NCBI RefSeq assembly: GCF_023022985.1
Contig: NZ_CP095461.1
Coordinates: 1,426,001-1,490,000 of the forward strand
Origin: Arthrobacter gengyunqii
Lineage (GTDB): Bacteria; Actinomycetota; Actinomycetes; Actinomycetales; Micrococcaceae
DNA length: 64,000 nt
Direction of reading: 5' to 3'
The position numbers were made by a program, and so were the translations under genes. Below, piece by piece: positions 1-10,260 of this stretch (positions are counted from its first letter, which is position 1; each line of letters opens with the position of its first letter). The notes under the pieces are model-generated. The model ran no database searches and was not told the DNA's origin. It saw only the letters and a list, made by a program, of their open reading frames with translations.

Positions 1-1
1 A

Positions 2-1783
2 GTGCAGGGCTCCGGCAGGGGCAACCACAGAGTAGCCGTCGTTACAGGCAGGCTCAGGACCGGGTTGATCCTGGCCCTGGTCCTGCTGACCGTGCTGGGT
101 GTGCGGCTGTTCCAGGTGCAGGCGCTCGATCCTGAAGGAATGGCGGAAACTGCTGTCGCGGAGCGGCTGCAGACCAGGGCGGTGCCGCCGCTGCGCGGCA
201 GCATCCTCGACTCCGAGGGCAACTACCTGGCCCGCAGCGTGGAGCGTTTCGATATTGTGGTCGACCAGACCCTGTCCCACCCCTATGTGGAGGACCGGGA
301 ATACAGCCGCAGCACTGCGGAGGGACAGGAGGTTGTCTCCTTCGACCAGGCCTTCGAGGAACTGTCGGAGATTCTGGGCCAGGATACCGACACGCTGCGG
401 GGTTCCGTCCTTGGGGACGCCAGCTTCAAGTTCGTCGCCAAGACCGTGACACCGGAGATCAAGGACAAGGTCCTGGCCGTCAAGTTCCCCGGCATCTACG
501 CGGACCGCACCACGCTGCGCACCTACCCCTCCGGCTCGGTGGCAGGCTCCATTATTGGTTTCCTGGGTACCGACGGGCCGCAGGAAGGCCTCGAGCTGAC
601 GCAGGATGACGTGCTGGCCGGTGAAGCCGGCAGCAGGACGTACGAAATCGGCGGCGACGGCATCCGCATCCCCTACGCCACCAATGAAGACGTTCCGGTG
701 CGGGACGGAGACTCGGTCAAGCTCAGCATCGACCAGGACCTGCAGTGGTTCGCCCAGCAGACCATTGCCAGCCAGGTCCAGGAGTACAACGCCGACTGGG
801 GCAACGTGGTGGTGGTGGAAGCCAAGACCGGCCGCATCATCACCATGGCGGAATCCACCACCGTGGACCCGAACGACCCGGGCCTGACCCCGGCGGAGTC
901 CCGGCAGCCGCTGTCCGTCACCGTCCCCTTCGAACCAGGCTCCACCACCAAGGTCATCACCATGGCGGCGGCCCTGGAGCAGGGGATCATCGATCCGCTG
1001 TCCCAGTTCGAGATCCCGTCCACCTACACGGTTGACGGGCAAACCTTCAAGGATGCTTTCGACCACGGCACGGTGCACATGACGGCAGCCGGCATCCTGA
1101 CCAAATCCATGAACACGGGCACGGTCATGATCGGGCAGCAGCTCACCAAGCAGGAACGCTATGACTGGCTGAAGAAGTTCGGCATCGGGGAGCCCCTGAA
1201 CGTGGGCCTCAACGGGGAAACGGTGGGGCTGCTGGCGAAGCCGGAAGAATGGGACGGCCGGCAGCAGTACACCGTGCTCTTTGGACAGGGCCTCGCCCAG
1301 ACGGCGCTGCACACGGCCATGGTGTACCAAACGATCGCGAACGACGGCGTCCGGCTGGCTCCGAGCCTGATTGACAGCTACATCGGTGCAGACGGTACTG
1401 AAACTGCCGCTGAAAAGACAGATCCCACCCGGGTGGTGTCGGAGGAAACCGCCCGTGAAGTCCAACACATGCTGGAGACAGTGACAGCGGAAGGATCCGG
1501 TAAGGGAGGCGCGCTGGACCAGTACCGGGTGGGGTCCAAGACCGGTACGGCCGAGGCCCCCGGAGCCAACGGCGGATATGACGGGTACACACTCTCCTAT
1601 GCTGGTATTGCACCCATGGACGATCCCCAGTACGTGGTGGTGGTGACGCTGCAGCGGCCCGAAGGCTCTCTGCAGGTCCTGGACCCGGGCAAGACCTTCA
1701 AGAAGGTCATGCAGCAGGTCCTGACCACCCGCAACGTGGCGCCGTCCTCCTCGGAGCCGGAGCTCTACCCCGTGGAGTACTGA
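2..1783 (+). CDS. ftsI: Peptidoglycan D,D-transpeptidase FtsI (PBP3, class B penicillin-binding protein)
   Basis: Septal transpeptidase that cross-links peptidoglycan with FtsW. A single N-terminal membrane anchor spans about residues 20-38, followed by the PBP dimerisation domain and the transpeptidase domain. All three penicillin-binding motifs are visible: STTK with the catalytic Ser314, SMN at 369-371 and KTG at 513-515. The first GTG lies at base 2, so the true start may be upstream of the window; the C terminus is complete. It heads the visible part of the division cluster and is followed by a 98-base gap before murE. The family assignment is firm; only the 5' end is uncertain. Confidence 0.95.
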   Translation: MQGSGRGNHRVAVVTGRLRTGLILALVLLTVLGVRLFQVQALDPEGMAETAVAERLQTRAVPPLRGSILDSEGNYLARSVERFDIVVDQTLSHPYVEDREYSRSTAEGQEVVSFDQAFEELSEILGQDTDTLRGSVLGDASFKFVAKTVTPEIKDKVLAVKFPGIYADRTTLRTYPSGSVAGSIIGFLGTDGPQEGLELTQDDVLAGEAGSRTYEIGGDGIRIPYATNEDVPVRDGDSVKLSIDQDLQWFAQQTIASQVQEYNADWGNVVVVEAKTGRIITMAESTTVDPNDPGLTPAESRQPLSVTVPFEPGSTTKVITMAAALEQGIIDPLSQFEIPSTYTVDGQTFKDAFDHGTVHMTAAGILTKSMNTGTVMIGQQLTKQERYDWLKKFGIGEPLNVGLNGETVGLLAKPEEWDGRQQYTVLFGQGLAQTALHTAMVYQTIANDGVRLAPSLIDSYIGADGTETAAEKTDPTRVVSEETAREVQHMLETVTAEGSGKGGALDQYRVGSKTGTAEAPGANGGYDGYTLSYAGIAPMDDPQYVVVVTLQRPEGSLQVLDPGKTFKKVMQQVLTTRNVAPSSSEPELYPVEY

Positions 1784-1881
1784 TCCATCGCCCCCGGGGC
1801 GCCGGCCCCCGCCGGCATCCGCAACCCAGCCTTCCGGGCTGACCATCTTGAAGTACCTCGTCAATTTTCTGGAGCAATGCA

Positions 1882-3576
1882 GTGCCAACAAACGATCCAC
1901 GCAATCCGCAGCAGCCGGGGAGCGGAATGCGGCCGTCATTCATTGAGCCGGTGTCGCTGCGGAGCGCCGCCGACTCACTGGCAGCCGCCGGGCTGCCGGG
2001 TATTGAACCCGCCCGGGCGGCCGATGCGGGTGCGGACATCATGCTGACCGGACTCACCATCAATTCCCGCGAGGTCCAGCCGGGGGATCTGTACGTGGCG
2101 CTGCCGGGCGCACGCCACCACGGTGCCCGCTTCGCCGCTTCGGCGGCTGCCGCCGGCGCCGCGGCAGTGTTGACCGATCCGGAAGGCGGGCGCCTGCTGG
2201 GGGAGCTGCCGGTGCCGGTCTACCTCACCGATGAGCCCCGCAGGCTGGTGGGTCCGCTGGCGGCTGCAGTTTTCGGCAGCAGGCCGCAGGACGGCAGTGC
2301 GCCCACCCTGTACGGCGTGACGGGCACCAACGGCAAGACCACCACCACGTACTTCATCAATTCGGTCCTGGCCGCCCTGGGCAAGAGCACCGGGCTCATC
2401 GGAACGATCGAGATCCTTGCCGGCGGCATGCCCATCGCCAGCACCCTCACCACACCGGAATCGCCTCAGGTGCATGGTCTGCTGGCCCTGATGCGGGAAA
2501 AGGGACTGGACGCGGCGGCCATGGAGGTTTCGTCCCACGCCCTCTCGTACCGGCGCGTTGACGGCGTCGTCTTCGATGTTGCCGGCTTCACGAACCTCAC
2601 CCAGGACCACCTGGACCTGCACGGTTCCATGGATGAGTACTTCGCGGCCAAGGCCGTCCTCTTCACACCGGAGCGCGCCAAGCGGGCCGTCATCTGCGTC
2701 GACGATGAGTGGGGCGTGCGGATGGCAGCAGCAGCTGCCCCGGTCCCCGTCTGGACGCTTGCCACGCACGACGGCGACGCCGCCGCTGACTGGCGCGTCA
2801 CCGACGTCGTCCGGGCCGGCCTGGGTCACCGTTTTGTTCTCCGCGGCCCCGGCGGTGCAGTGCTCCGCACGGGCACCGGCCTCCCGGGCACCTTCAACGT
2901 CTCCAACGCTGCGCTGGCGGCCGTTATGGTCCTGGCCTCGGGCGTGGACGCCGGCGAACTCCAGGAGGCACTGGACCGCTGGGATCCCTTTACCGTCGAA
3001 GTTCCCGGACGGATGCAGCTGGTCGGCACGGCCCCGGCGGCGATTGTCGACTTTGCCCACAATCCGGACGCCCTGGCCCGAACCCTGGAATCAGTGCGCC
3101 GCGATGCACCTGACAGTGCCGCGGGAACCTCCGCCGGCGGGACCGGTGCCGGTACCGCAGCCAAGCCGCGCGTCATCGTGGTTTTCGGAGCCACCGGTGA
3201 GCGTGACCAGACAAAGCGCCCCCTGATGGGAGCCATTGCCGCACGCCTCGCGGACGTGGTGATCATCACCGACGATGACCCCCACGACGAGGACGAAGCA
3301 GCAATCCGAGCCGACGTCCTGGCCGGTGCCCGCACCGCGCGCGCGGAGGAGGGCTTGTCCTGCGAAATCAGAGAAGCGGCCCCCCGGGCAGCGGCCATTG
3401 ACCTCGCCGTTGCCCTGGCCCGCCCGCAGGACACGGTGCTTGTTGCCGGGCGGGGACATGAAGTGTTCCAAGAAGTTAAAGGAGTGAATTTGGCCCTCGA
3501 CGACCGCGTTGAGCTACGGCAGGCTTTGACACGGCACGGATTCCATGTGCTGTCCGGCAACGGGGTAGAGTCCTAA
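1882..3576 (+). CDS. murE: UDP-MurNAc-tripeptide synthetase MurE
   Basis: Cytoplasmic Mur ligase adding the third, diamino residue to UDP-MurNAc-L-Ala-D-Glu. The ATP loop GTNGKTT lies at residues 148-154, and the YFAAKAVLF segment carries the lysine that is carbamylated in this family. The position equivalent to the DNPR specificity motif of meso-DAP enzymes reads DDPH (465-468), so the arginine that binds DAP is absent. This fits an L-lysine wall, as in Arthrobacter, but is an inference. The GTG start at 1882 follows GGAG at 1871-1874; an ATG at codon 16 is the alternative. It is slightly long (564 residues) because of an N-terminal extension. Confidence 0.95.
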   Translation: MPTNDPRNPQQPGSGMRPSFIEPVSLRSAADSLAAAGLPGIEPARAADAGADIMLTGLTINSREVQPGDLYVALPGARHHGARFAASAAAAGAAAVLTDPEGGRLLGELPVPVYLTDEPRRLVGPLAAAVFGSRPQDGSAPTLYGVTGTNGKTTTTYFINSVLAALGKSTGLIGTIEILAGGMPIASTLTTPESPQVHGLLALMREKGLDAAAMEVSSHALSYRRVDGVVFDVAGFTNLTQDHLDLHGSMDEYFAAKAVLFTPERAKRAVICVDDEWGVRMAAAAAPVPVWTLATHDGDAAADWRVTDVVRAGLGHRFVLRGPGGAVLRTGTGLPGTFNVSNAALAAVMVLASGVDAGELQEALDRWDPFTVEVPGRMQLVGTAPAAIVDFAHNPDALARTLESVRRDAPDSAAGTSAGGTGAGTAAKPRVIVVFGATGERDQTKRPLMGAIAARLADVVIITDDDPHDEDEAAIRADVLAGARTARAEEGLSCEIREAAPRAAAIDLAVALARPQDTVLVAGRGHEVFQEVKGVNLALDDRVELRQALTRHGFHVLSGNGVES

Positions 3577-3582
3577 AACGTC

Positions 3583-5106
3583 ATGATTGAACTTAGCGCA
3601 GCAGACATAGCGGCAATTACGGGCGGCGAACTGATCGGTGGAGCCGCACAGGCAGCCGGGACGATCGTGAACTCGGCCACAACCGATTCCCGGGAAGCAT
3701 CTCCCGGGTCCCTCTTCATCGCCAAACCCGGCGAACACTCCGACGGCCACCTCTTCGTGGAAGCCGCCTTTGAGCGCGGCGCCGTCCTGGCCCTGGTGGA
3801 ACGCCCGGTCCCGGATGCCTCCGGAGCCGTGCACCCGGCAGTCCTGGTGCCGGACGTTGTCCTGGCCATGGGCACCCTTGCGGCGGAGATCGTCCGCCGG
3901 CTGCGGGCCTCCTCGCCGTTGACGGTCATCGGAATCACGGGTTCGGCCGGTAAAACCACCACCAAGGACCTGCTGGCCGGGATCCTTCGGGCCGAAGGTG
4001 AAACGGTGGCTCCCGTGGGCTCCTACAACGGAGAGGTGGGTGTTCCGCTGACCATTTTCGGCGCGGACTACGGCACCCGCTACCTCGTCATGGAGATGGG
4101 TGCGACCGGCATCGGCCACATCGAATACCTGGCCTCCATGGTGAAGCCGGACATCGGCGTCGTCCTGTGCGTGGGAACAGCCCACGCCGGTGAATTCGGC
4201 GGCGTGGACAACATTGCCCGCGCCAAGGGCGAAATGGTGGAGGCCCTGGCACCCGGCGGAACAGCGGTCCTGAACGCCGACGATATTCGTGTGGCCGCCA
4301 TGGCTGAACGTGCCGGCGCCGGCGTGGAGCTGCTGTATTTCACCTCCTCCCCGGAAGAAGCCCACGGCGCCAAATCGTCCGTCCGGGCACTGGACGCCCG
4401 GACCGATGAACAGGGCCGGCCCGTCTTTACCCTCCGTTTCCCCGACGGAAGCGAGTATCCGGTGGAATCCGGCCTGATTGGTGCGCACCACACGGCGAAT
4501 CTGCTGGCCGCCGCAGCTGCCGCTTTTGCGGCCGGAATCCCGGCCGAGCGGATCGCCGCCGGACTGTCCGGCCAGAAAGCTGCCAGCCGCTGGCGCATGG
4601 AACGCACCGACCGCCCGGACGGCGTGACCGTCATCAACGATGCCTACAACGCCAACCCGGAATCCATGCGGGCAGCCCTTCGCACCCTGGCCGAACTGGG
4701 CCAGGGACGGCGCACCTGGGCCGTGCTGGGCGAAATGCTTGAGCTGGGCGACTCTTCCGTGACTGAACATGACGCGATCGGCCGCTACGTGGTCCGCCTG
4801 AACATCTCCCAGCTCATCGTGGTGGGCACCGGAGCCCGGGCTATGCACACCGGTGCGGTCATGGAAGGCTCGTGGGGTGACGAGTCCGTTTTCGTGGAAA
4901 CCCCCGAAGACGCCGAACGCATCCTGGAGTCCTCGCTGGAACCCGGAGACCTGGTCCTTTTCAAATCCTCAAACGGTGCAGCCCTGCGCCACCTCGGTGA
5001 TCGGATAGCTTTGAACGCCCCCTCCCCATCCACCGTCCTGCCGCCGGCGACCGCGCCGCAGCACACCAGCCCGGATCTCGCCGGGGAAGCCGGAGGCGTC
5101 CAGTAG
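3583..5106 (+). CDS. murF: UDP-MurNAc-tripeptide:D-Ala-D-Ala ligase MurF
   Basis: Mur ligase that adds D-Ala-D-Ala to complete the UDP-MurNAc-pentapeptide. The P-loop GSAGKTTTKD begins at residue 120, and the central and C-terminal domains have normal family length (507 residues). It starts 6 bases after the murE stop. Its last base is the first base of the mraY GTG (TAGTG), so termination and reinitiation are coupled. The protein ends in a short proline- and alanine-rich tail. Confidence 0.95.
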   Translation: MIELSAADIAAITGGELIGGAAQAAGTIVNSATTDSREASPGSLFIAKPGEHSDGHLFVEAAFERGAVLALVERPVPDASGAVHPAVLVPDVVLAMGTLAAEIVRRLRASSPLTVIGITGSAGKTTTKDLLAGILRAEGETVAPVGSYNGEVGVPLTIFGADYGTRYLVMEMGATGIGHIEYLASMVKPDIGVVLCVGTAHAGEFGGVDNIARAKGEMVEALAPGGTAVLNADDIRVAAMAERAGAGVELLYFTSSPEEAHGAKSSVRALDARTDEQGRPVFTLRFPDGSEYPVESGLIGAHHTANLLAAAAAAFAAGIPAERIAAGLSGQKAASRWRMERTDRPDGVTVINDAYNANPESMRAALRTLAELGQGRRTWAVLGEMLELGDSSVTEHDAIGRYVVRLNISQLIVVGTGARAMHTGAVMEGSWGDESVFVETPEDAERILESSLEPGDLVLFKSSNGAALRHLGDRIALNAPSPSTVLPPATAPQHTSPDLAGEAGGVQ

Positions 5107-6209
5107 TGGTTTCCCTGCTTATCGGGTCTTCACTGGCTCTGATCCTGGCCTTTGCCGGCACGCCCCTGTTTATCCGCTTCCTCGTCAAAAAGAGCTACGG
5201 CCAGTTTGTCCGGGATGACGGACCGACGTCGCACCACACCAAGCGCGGAACGCCCACCATGGGCGGAGCCGTCATTGTGGCCTCGGTGGTGGCGTCCTAC
5301 TTCATTACGCACCTCATCAGCTATGCCATAAATCCAACCAGTTTCGGGCCGTCCGCTTCCGGACTGCTGGTCCTGTTCCTGATGGTCGGCATGGGGCTCG
5401 TGGGTTTCATTGACGATTACACCAAGATCTCCCGCCAGCGCAGCCTGGGGCTCAACGCCAAAGCGAAGATCATCCTCCAAACACTGGTGGGCGTCACTTT
5501 CGCCATCCTGGCCCTGAACTTCCCCAACGGCCAGGGGCGGACACCGGCATCCACGGAAATCTCCTTCGTCCGCGACACCGGCATCGACCTGGCGTTCGCA
5601 GGCACCCTGATCGGCGCCATCCTCTTCATCCTCTGGGCCAACCTGATCATCACGGGAACAACCAACGGGGTGAACCTGGCGGACGGCCTGGACGGGCTCG
5701 CCGCGGGCGCCTCCATCCTGGTGTTCGGCGCCTACTTCCTGATCGGGATCTGGCAGTCCAACCAGAGCTGCGGTGCGCCGCGCTCCGGCAGCGTCTGCTA
5801 CGAAGTCCGCGACCCGATGGACCTGGCCCTGCTGGCCGGCGCCCTGGCCGGGGCGCTGGTGGGCTTCCTGTGGTGGAACACGTCCCCGGCAAAGATCTTC
5901 ATGGGAGACACCGGATCCCTCGCCATCGGCGGCGCCATTGCCGCCTTCGCCATCCTCTCCCGCACCGAACTGCTCCTGGTCATCCTGGCCGGCCTCTTCG
6001 TGATCATCACGCTTTCCGTGATCATCCAGGTGGGGTACTTCAAGATCAGCGGCGGTAAACGCGTCTTCAAAATGGCGCCCCTGCAGCACCACTTTGAGCT
6101 CAAGGGCTGGGCCGAAGTCACCGTGGTGGTCCGCTTCTGGATCGTGGGCGGACTGTGCGTGGCCGTGGCCCTTGGCATCTTCTACGCGGAATGGGTGGTA
6201 GGAAATTGA
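5106..6209 (+). CDS. mraY: Phospho-MurNAc-pentapeptide transferase MraY
   Basis: Polytopic membrane enzyme that transfers phospho-MurNAc-pentapeptide to undecaprenyl phosphate, giving lipid I. Family hallmarks are the FIDDYTK aspartates (D103, D104), NLADGLDGLA (N190, D193, D196), the MGDTG aspartate D268 and the PLQHHFELKG histidines 328-329. About ten transmembrane helices are evident. An extra loop near residues 219-235 contains two cysteines. The GTG start shares one base with the murF stop; the stop overlaps the likely TTG start of murD. Confidence 0.95.
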   Translation: MVSLLIGSSLALILAFAGTPLFIRFLVKKSYGQFVRDDGPTSHHTKRGTPTMGGAVIVASVVASYFITHLISYAINPTSFGPSASGLLVLFLMVGMGLVGFIDDYTKISRQRSLGLNAKAKIILQTLVGVTFAILALNFPNGQGRTPASTEISFVRDTGIDLAFAGTLIGAILFILWANLIITGTTNGVNLADGLDGLAAGASILVFGAYFLIGIWQSNQSCGAPRSGSVCYEVRDPMDLALLAGALAGALVGFLWWNTSPAKIFMGDTGSLAIGGAIAAFAILSRTELLLVILAGLFVIITLSVIIQVGYFKISGGKRVFKMAPLQHHFELKGWAEVTVVVRFWIVGGLCVAVALGIFYAEWVVGN

Positions 6210-7768
6210 GCGAAACAGCTGGCTCTGCGGCGGGAATGTCCCGGCTTGACGGACTGACCACGTGGGACGCCGATTGGCGCGGACTGCGCGTCGTCGTCAC
6301 CGGCATCGGCCTTTCCGGGTTTTCAGCCGCCGACACCCTGATTGAACTGGGTGCGCGCGTGGTGGTGGTGGATGCCCGGGACACCGAGGAAAACCGCGCC
6401 AAGGCGGATACCCTCCGGATTGTCGGAGCAGCCGACGTCCTGCTGGGTGCCGAGCACGCCGAAGCACTTCCCGCCGTGGAGGGTGAGCCGGCTGAACTGG
6501 TGGTCACCTCGCCCGGCTTCAGCCCGTCGCACCCGTTGATGCGGATGGCAGCCGACGGCGGCATCCCGGTGTGGGGCGACGTCGAGCTGGCCTGGCGGGT
6601 CCGCATCCGCGAAGGCCGCAAGACCGCTGAATGGCTGACCATCACGGGCACCAACGGCAAGACCACCACGGTGTCGATGACCGAGAGCATGCTGCGCGCC
6701 GCCGGACTGCGGGCCATTGCCGCAGGCAACGTCGGAACCCCCATCCTGGACGCCATCCGGGATCCGCAGGGCTATGACGTCCTCGCCGTGGAGCTTTCCT
6801 CCTTCCAGCTGCACTGGTCCTCCTCGCTGTCGCCACTGGCCAGCGTGTGCCTGAACATTGCCGAAGACCACGTGGACTGGCACGGTTCCTACGAGGCGTA
6901 CCGGGCAGACAAAGCCAAGATTTACGAGAACACGCGCGTTGCCTGCATCTACAACGCCGAGCAGGCTGAGACCGAGCACATGGTCGAAGAAGCCGACGTC
7001 GTCGAAGGCTGCCGTGCCGTCGGCTTCACCACCGGCATGCCGGCAGTGTCCATGGTGGGGATGGTGGAGAACCTGCTGGTGGACCGAGCCTTCATCGAAC
7101 AGCGCAAGGATTCCGCGGCTGAACTCGCCTCCATGGCTGACCTGGGCGAGCACGCTCCCCGGCACATGGTGGCCAATGCACTGGCCGCCGCCGCCCTGGT
7201 CCGGGCTTACGGCGTCGAACCGGTGGCGGTGCGGGACGGACTGAGGGCGTATGCACCCGGAGACCACCGCATCCAGGCGGTTGCCCGCCTGAATGACATC
7301 TTCTGGATCAATGACTCGAAGGCCACCAACCCGCACGCGGCGTCGGCCTCCCTGTCGGCGTTCAGCTCGGTGGTGTGGATCGCCGGGGGACTCTCCAAGG
7401 GGGTCCACTACGAGGATCTGGTCCGGGACCATGCATCCCGGATCCGCTCAGTGGTCCTGATTGGTAAGGACTCCTCCGACCTTCGCACGGCTTTGGCGCG
7501 ACACGCGCCCGGCGTCCGGGTGATTGATGCCGTTCCGCCGCACACTGGTGGAAAGCATGCCGCTGCCGCGGAGGTCAGCGGTGAGGACGTGATGGCCCTG
7601 GCTGTTGCGGCCGCAGCCGCCGAAGCCCGCCCGGGAGACACTGTCCTGATGGCGCCCGCAGCAGCGTCCATGGATCAGTTCGCGTCCTACGCGCACCGCG
7701 GAGACGCTTTCATCGAGGCCGTCCGCGGGTACGTGGAAGGACAGGCGCAGACTCCAAAGGAGCCCTAG
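6206..7768 (+). CDS. murD: UDP-MurNAc-L-alanine:D-glutamate ligase MurD
   Basis: Cytoplasmic ligase adding D-glutamate to UDP-MurNAc-L-Ala. The N-terminal Rossmann-like segment VVVTGIGLSGFSAADTL is followed by the P-loop GTNGKTT at residues 148-154. The TTG at 6206 is preferred because it overlaps the mraY TGA (TTGA) and follows GTAGGA. An ATG at 6191 and an ATG at 6236 (beginning MSRLDGL) remain possible. The frame is open further upstream inside mraY. ftsW begins immediately after the stop. Confidence 0.92.
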   Translation: MSETAGSAAGMSRLDGLTTWDADWRGLRVVVTGIGLSGFSAADTLIELGARVVVVDARDTEENRAKADTLRIVGAADVLLGAEHAEALPAVEGEPAELVVTSPGFSPSHPLMRMAADGGIPVWGDVELAWRVRIREGRKTAEWLTITGTNGKTTTVSMTESMLRAAGLRAIAAGNVGTPILDAIRDPQGYDVLAVELSSFQLHWSSSLSPLASVCLNIAEDHVDWHGSYEAYRADKAKIYENTRVACIYNAEQAETEHMVEEADVVEGCRAVGFTTGMPAVSMVGMVENLLVDRAFIEQRKDSAAELASMADLGEHAPRHMVANALAAAALVRAYGVEPVAVRDGLRAYAPGDHRIQAVARLNDIFWINDSKATNPHAASASLSAFSSVVWIAGGLSKGVHYEDLVRDHASRIRSVVLIGKDSSDLRTALARHAPGVRVIDAVPPHTGGKHAAAAEVSGEDVMALAVAAAAAEARPGDTVLMAPAAASMDQFASYAHRGDAFIEAVRGYVEGQAQTPKEP

Positions 7769-9154
7769 ATGGCCACTACGTCCTCAGGGAAGCCCCGCAA
7801 ACCGGTGCTCCGGTCTTCGCGCCCGACAACCACAACAGCCTCCCCGGTCTCCACCGGTCCCGCATCACGGACCGGAAAGCCGGGCGGACCTGCTGCTCCG
7901 ACTGCTCCTGCACGGAAGGCCTCCGGCCGGGGTACGCGGAAAGCGGCGGACCCGGAGAAAAAACCCTCCCTGCTGGAACGCGGCATCATCCTGCTCGAAG
8001 GCAGCCGCCGCAAGGCGACGGGATCCGCCTACTACACCATCCTCGGTGCCGCACTGGCCCTGACAGCCATCGGTCTGATGATGGTGCTTTCCGCCTCCTC
8101 CGTGGAATCCATTGCCGCTTCGGCCGGGGAATCCGTCGGCAGCACGTTCAGCTTCTTCATGAAGCAGGCTCTGTTTGCGGCACTGGGGATCGTGGCCATG
8201 CTGGGGCTTTCCCGTCTTGGCCCGCGGACGTACCGGAAACTGGCATGGCCGGCTCTGGTGGCGGCTTTCTTACTGCTGATCCTGGTGTTTATCCCCGGCA
8301 TCGGCAAGGAGGTCAACGGCAACCGGAACTGGATTGAGCTGGGCCCGGTCGGCGGCCAGCCATCCGAAGCCGCCAAGCTGGCCATGGCCGTATGGTTCGC
8401 CTCCGTGCTGTCCACCAAGCAAAAACTGCTGGGCGAATGGAAGCACGCCATGGTTCCGGTGGTCTTTCCGGGCGGGGCCATCCTGATCGGGCTGGTCCTC
8501 ATCGGCAAGGACCTCGGCACGGTCATCATCATGGCAATGATCATGATCGCGTCCCTGTTCTTTGCCGGAGCGCCGCTGCGGTTCCTTGCGGCAATGGTGG
8601 CGGCGGGAGGCGCCGGAGCCGTCCTGATGTCCCTGGTCAGCAGCAACCGCTCCAGCCGGATCAGTGCCTGGCTGGGACAGGACTGCGGTGCCGGGCTCTG
8701 CGACCAGGCCAATGCCGGCATGTATGCGCTGGCCTCGGGCGGCTGGTTTGGGGTGGGCATCGGCCAGAGCCGGCAGAAGTGGAGCTGGATCCCTGAAGCG
8801 CACAACGACTTTATCTTCGCGATCATCGGCGAGGAGTTCGGGCTGCTGGGCACGCTGCTGATCGTGCTGCTGTTCAGCGTCCTGGCGGTGGCCACCATCC
8901 GGATGACCATGCGGCACACGGATCCGTTTATCCGGATTATCTGCGGCTCCATCCTGGTCTGGATCATCGGCCAGGCGTTTGTGAATATTGCCATGGTGAC
9001 CGGACTGCTGCCCGTGATTGGTGTGCCCCTGCCCTTCATCTCCTACGGCGGTTCATCCCTGACCTTCACCCTGGCCGCTGTGGGGGTCCTGCTCTCCTTC
9101 GCCCGTAAAATTCCAGAACAAAAACTTTCCGAAAGTGAACCATCAGCTCCATGA
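7769..9154 (+). CDS. ftsW: Lipid II polymerase FtsW (SEDS family)
   Basis: Septal peptidoglycan glycosyltransferase partnered with FtsI. After a basic, Ser/Thr/Pro-rich cytoplasmic tail of about 85 residues come roughly ten membrane helices. The SEDS signature [14 protein letters not shown] is present; D347 in it matches the essential loop aspartate described for RodA/FtsW. The conserved [11 protein letters not shown] lies near the end. The ATG directly follows the murD stop, and the gene ends in an ATGA overlap with murG. Confidence 0.94.
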   Translation: MATTSSGKPRKPVLRSSRPTTTTASPVSTGPASRTGKPGGPAAPTAPARKASGRGTRKAADPEKKPSLLERGIILLEGSRRKATGSAYYTILGAALALTAIGLMMVLSASSVESIAASAGESVGSTFSFFMKQALFAALGIVAMLGLSRLGPRTYRKLAWPALVAAFLLLILVFIPGIGKEVNGNRNWIELGPVGGQPSEAAKLAMAVWFASVLSTKQKLLGEWKHAMVPVVFPGGAILIGLVLIGKDLGTVIIMAMIMIASLFFAGAPLRFLAAMVAAGGAGAVLMSLVSSNRSSRISAWLGQDCGAGLCDQANAGMYALASGGWFGVGIGQSRQKWSWIPEAHNDFIFAIIGEEFGLLGTLLIVLLFSVLAVATIRMTMRHTDPFIRIICGSILVWIIGQAFVNIAMVTGLLPVIGVPLPFISYGGSSLTFTLAAVGVLLSFARKIPEQKLSESEPSAP

Positions 9155-10260
9155 CGCAACGTCCCCTTTCCCTCGTCCTCGCCGGAGGCGGCACCGCCGG
9201 GCACATCAGCCCGCTGCTTGCGGTGGCCCGCGCTGTGCGGGAGTCCGCACCCGAGTCCCGCATCAAGGTTGTGGGCACGGCTGCCGGAATGGAAACCCGG
9301 CTGGTTCCGGCCGCCGGATTTGAACTGGCCGTCATCGACCGCGTGCCCATGCCACGGAAGCCGGGAAGCGACCTGGTTCGGTTGCCCGGGCGGCTCCTGC
9401 ATGCCGTCCGCCAGGCCGGCGCGATCCTCGACGAGGCCGAGGCCGACGTCGTGGTGGGCGTGGGAGGATACGTTTCCACTCCGGTGTACCTCGCCGCCCG
9501 CCGGCGGAAGCTGCCGATCATCGTGCACGAGGCCAATGCCCGCCCCGGGCTGGCCAACCGCGTGGGAGCCCGGTTTGCCGACGTCGTGGGCACGGCCTTC
9601 GCCGAAACGAAGCTGCCCGGTGCGCAGCTGGTGGGCATGCCCATGCGCCGCGAGATTTCCGGACTGGACCGGCGCCGGGAGCGCGACGGCGCACGCGCCG
9701 CCCTGGGCCTGTCTCCGGACCGTCCCACCCTGGTGGTCACCGGCGGCTCGTCCGGAGCGGCCAGCATCAACCGTGCGGTGGAAGCGGCACTTCCTGCCCT
9801 CGCCGAGGCGGGCGTCCAGACCCTGCACATCACCGGACGGGGCAAGGAGCTGCTGACGTCAAAGGGCGCGCCCCTTGCTGCTCCGCTCTACCGGCAGGTC
9901 GAATATGTGGACGGGATGGAGCAGGCCTACGCAGCTGCGGATCTGCTGCTTGCACGCTCCGGCGCCGGCACCGTCTGTGAAATCAGCGCCGTTGGCCTGC
10001 CGGCCGTCCTGGTGCCGCTGCCGCACGGCAACGGCGAACAGGCGCTGAATGCCGCCGGGCTGGTGGCTGCCGGGGGAGCGCTGGTTGTTTTGGATTCACT
10101 CTTCACAGCGCAGTGGATATCGGACAGGCTGATACCTTTGCTGGCCGATCCCGCGGCCCTGGATGCCATGTCGGCCGCTTCGTCAGCGCAGGGCATCCGT
10201 GACGCGGACCGCCGGATGGCGGAATTTATCCTCGACGCAAAGGTAAGGTCACGCGCATGA
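9151..10260 (+). CDS. murG: UDP-GlcNAc:undecaprenyl-PP-MurNAc-pentapeptide GlcNAc transferase MurG
   Basis: Peripheral GT28 glycosyltransferase converting lipid I to lipid II on the inner membrane face. The N-terminal [10 protein letters not shown] loop and [12 protein letters not shown] bind the lipid acceptor side. The C-terminal [19 protein letters not shown] segment is the UDP-GlcNAc site. It has the usual length (369 residues). Both ends are ATGA overlaps, with ftsW upstream and murC downstream. Confidence 0.95.
   Translation: MTQRPLSLVLAGGGTAGHISPLLAVARAVRESAPESRIKVVGTAAGMETRLVPAAGFELAVIDRVPMPRKPGSDLVRLPGRLLHAVRQAGAILDEAEADVVVGVGGYVSTPVYLAARRRKLPIIVHEANARPGLANRVGARFADVVGTAFAETKLPGAQLVGMPMRREISGLDRRRERDGARAALGLSPDRPTLVVTGGSSGAASINRAVEAALPALAEAGVQTLHITGRGKELLTSKGAPLAAPLYRQVEYVDGMEQAYAAADLLLARSGAGTVCEISAVGLPAVLVPLPHGNGEQALNAAGLVAAGGALVVLDSLFTAQWISDRLIPLLADPAALDAMSAASSAQGIRDADRRMAEFILDAKVRSRA

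Noticed and set aside
1801-1816. GCCGGC-CCCC-GCCGGC hairpin between ftsI and murE as a terminator
   Set aside because: Short self-complementary GC stem with no T-run; the cluster is expected to continue through it.
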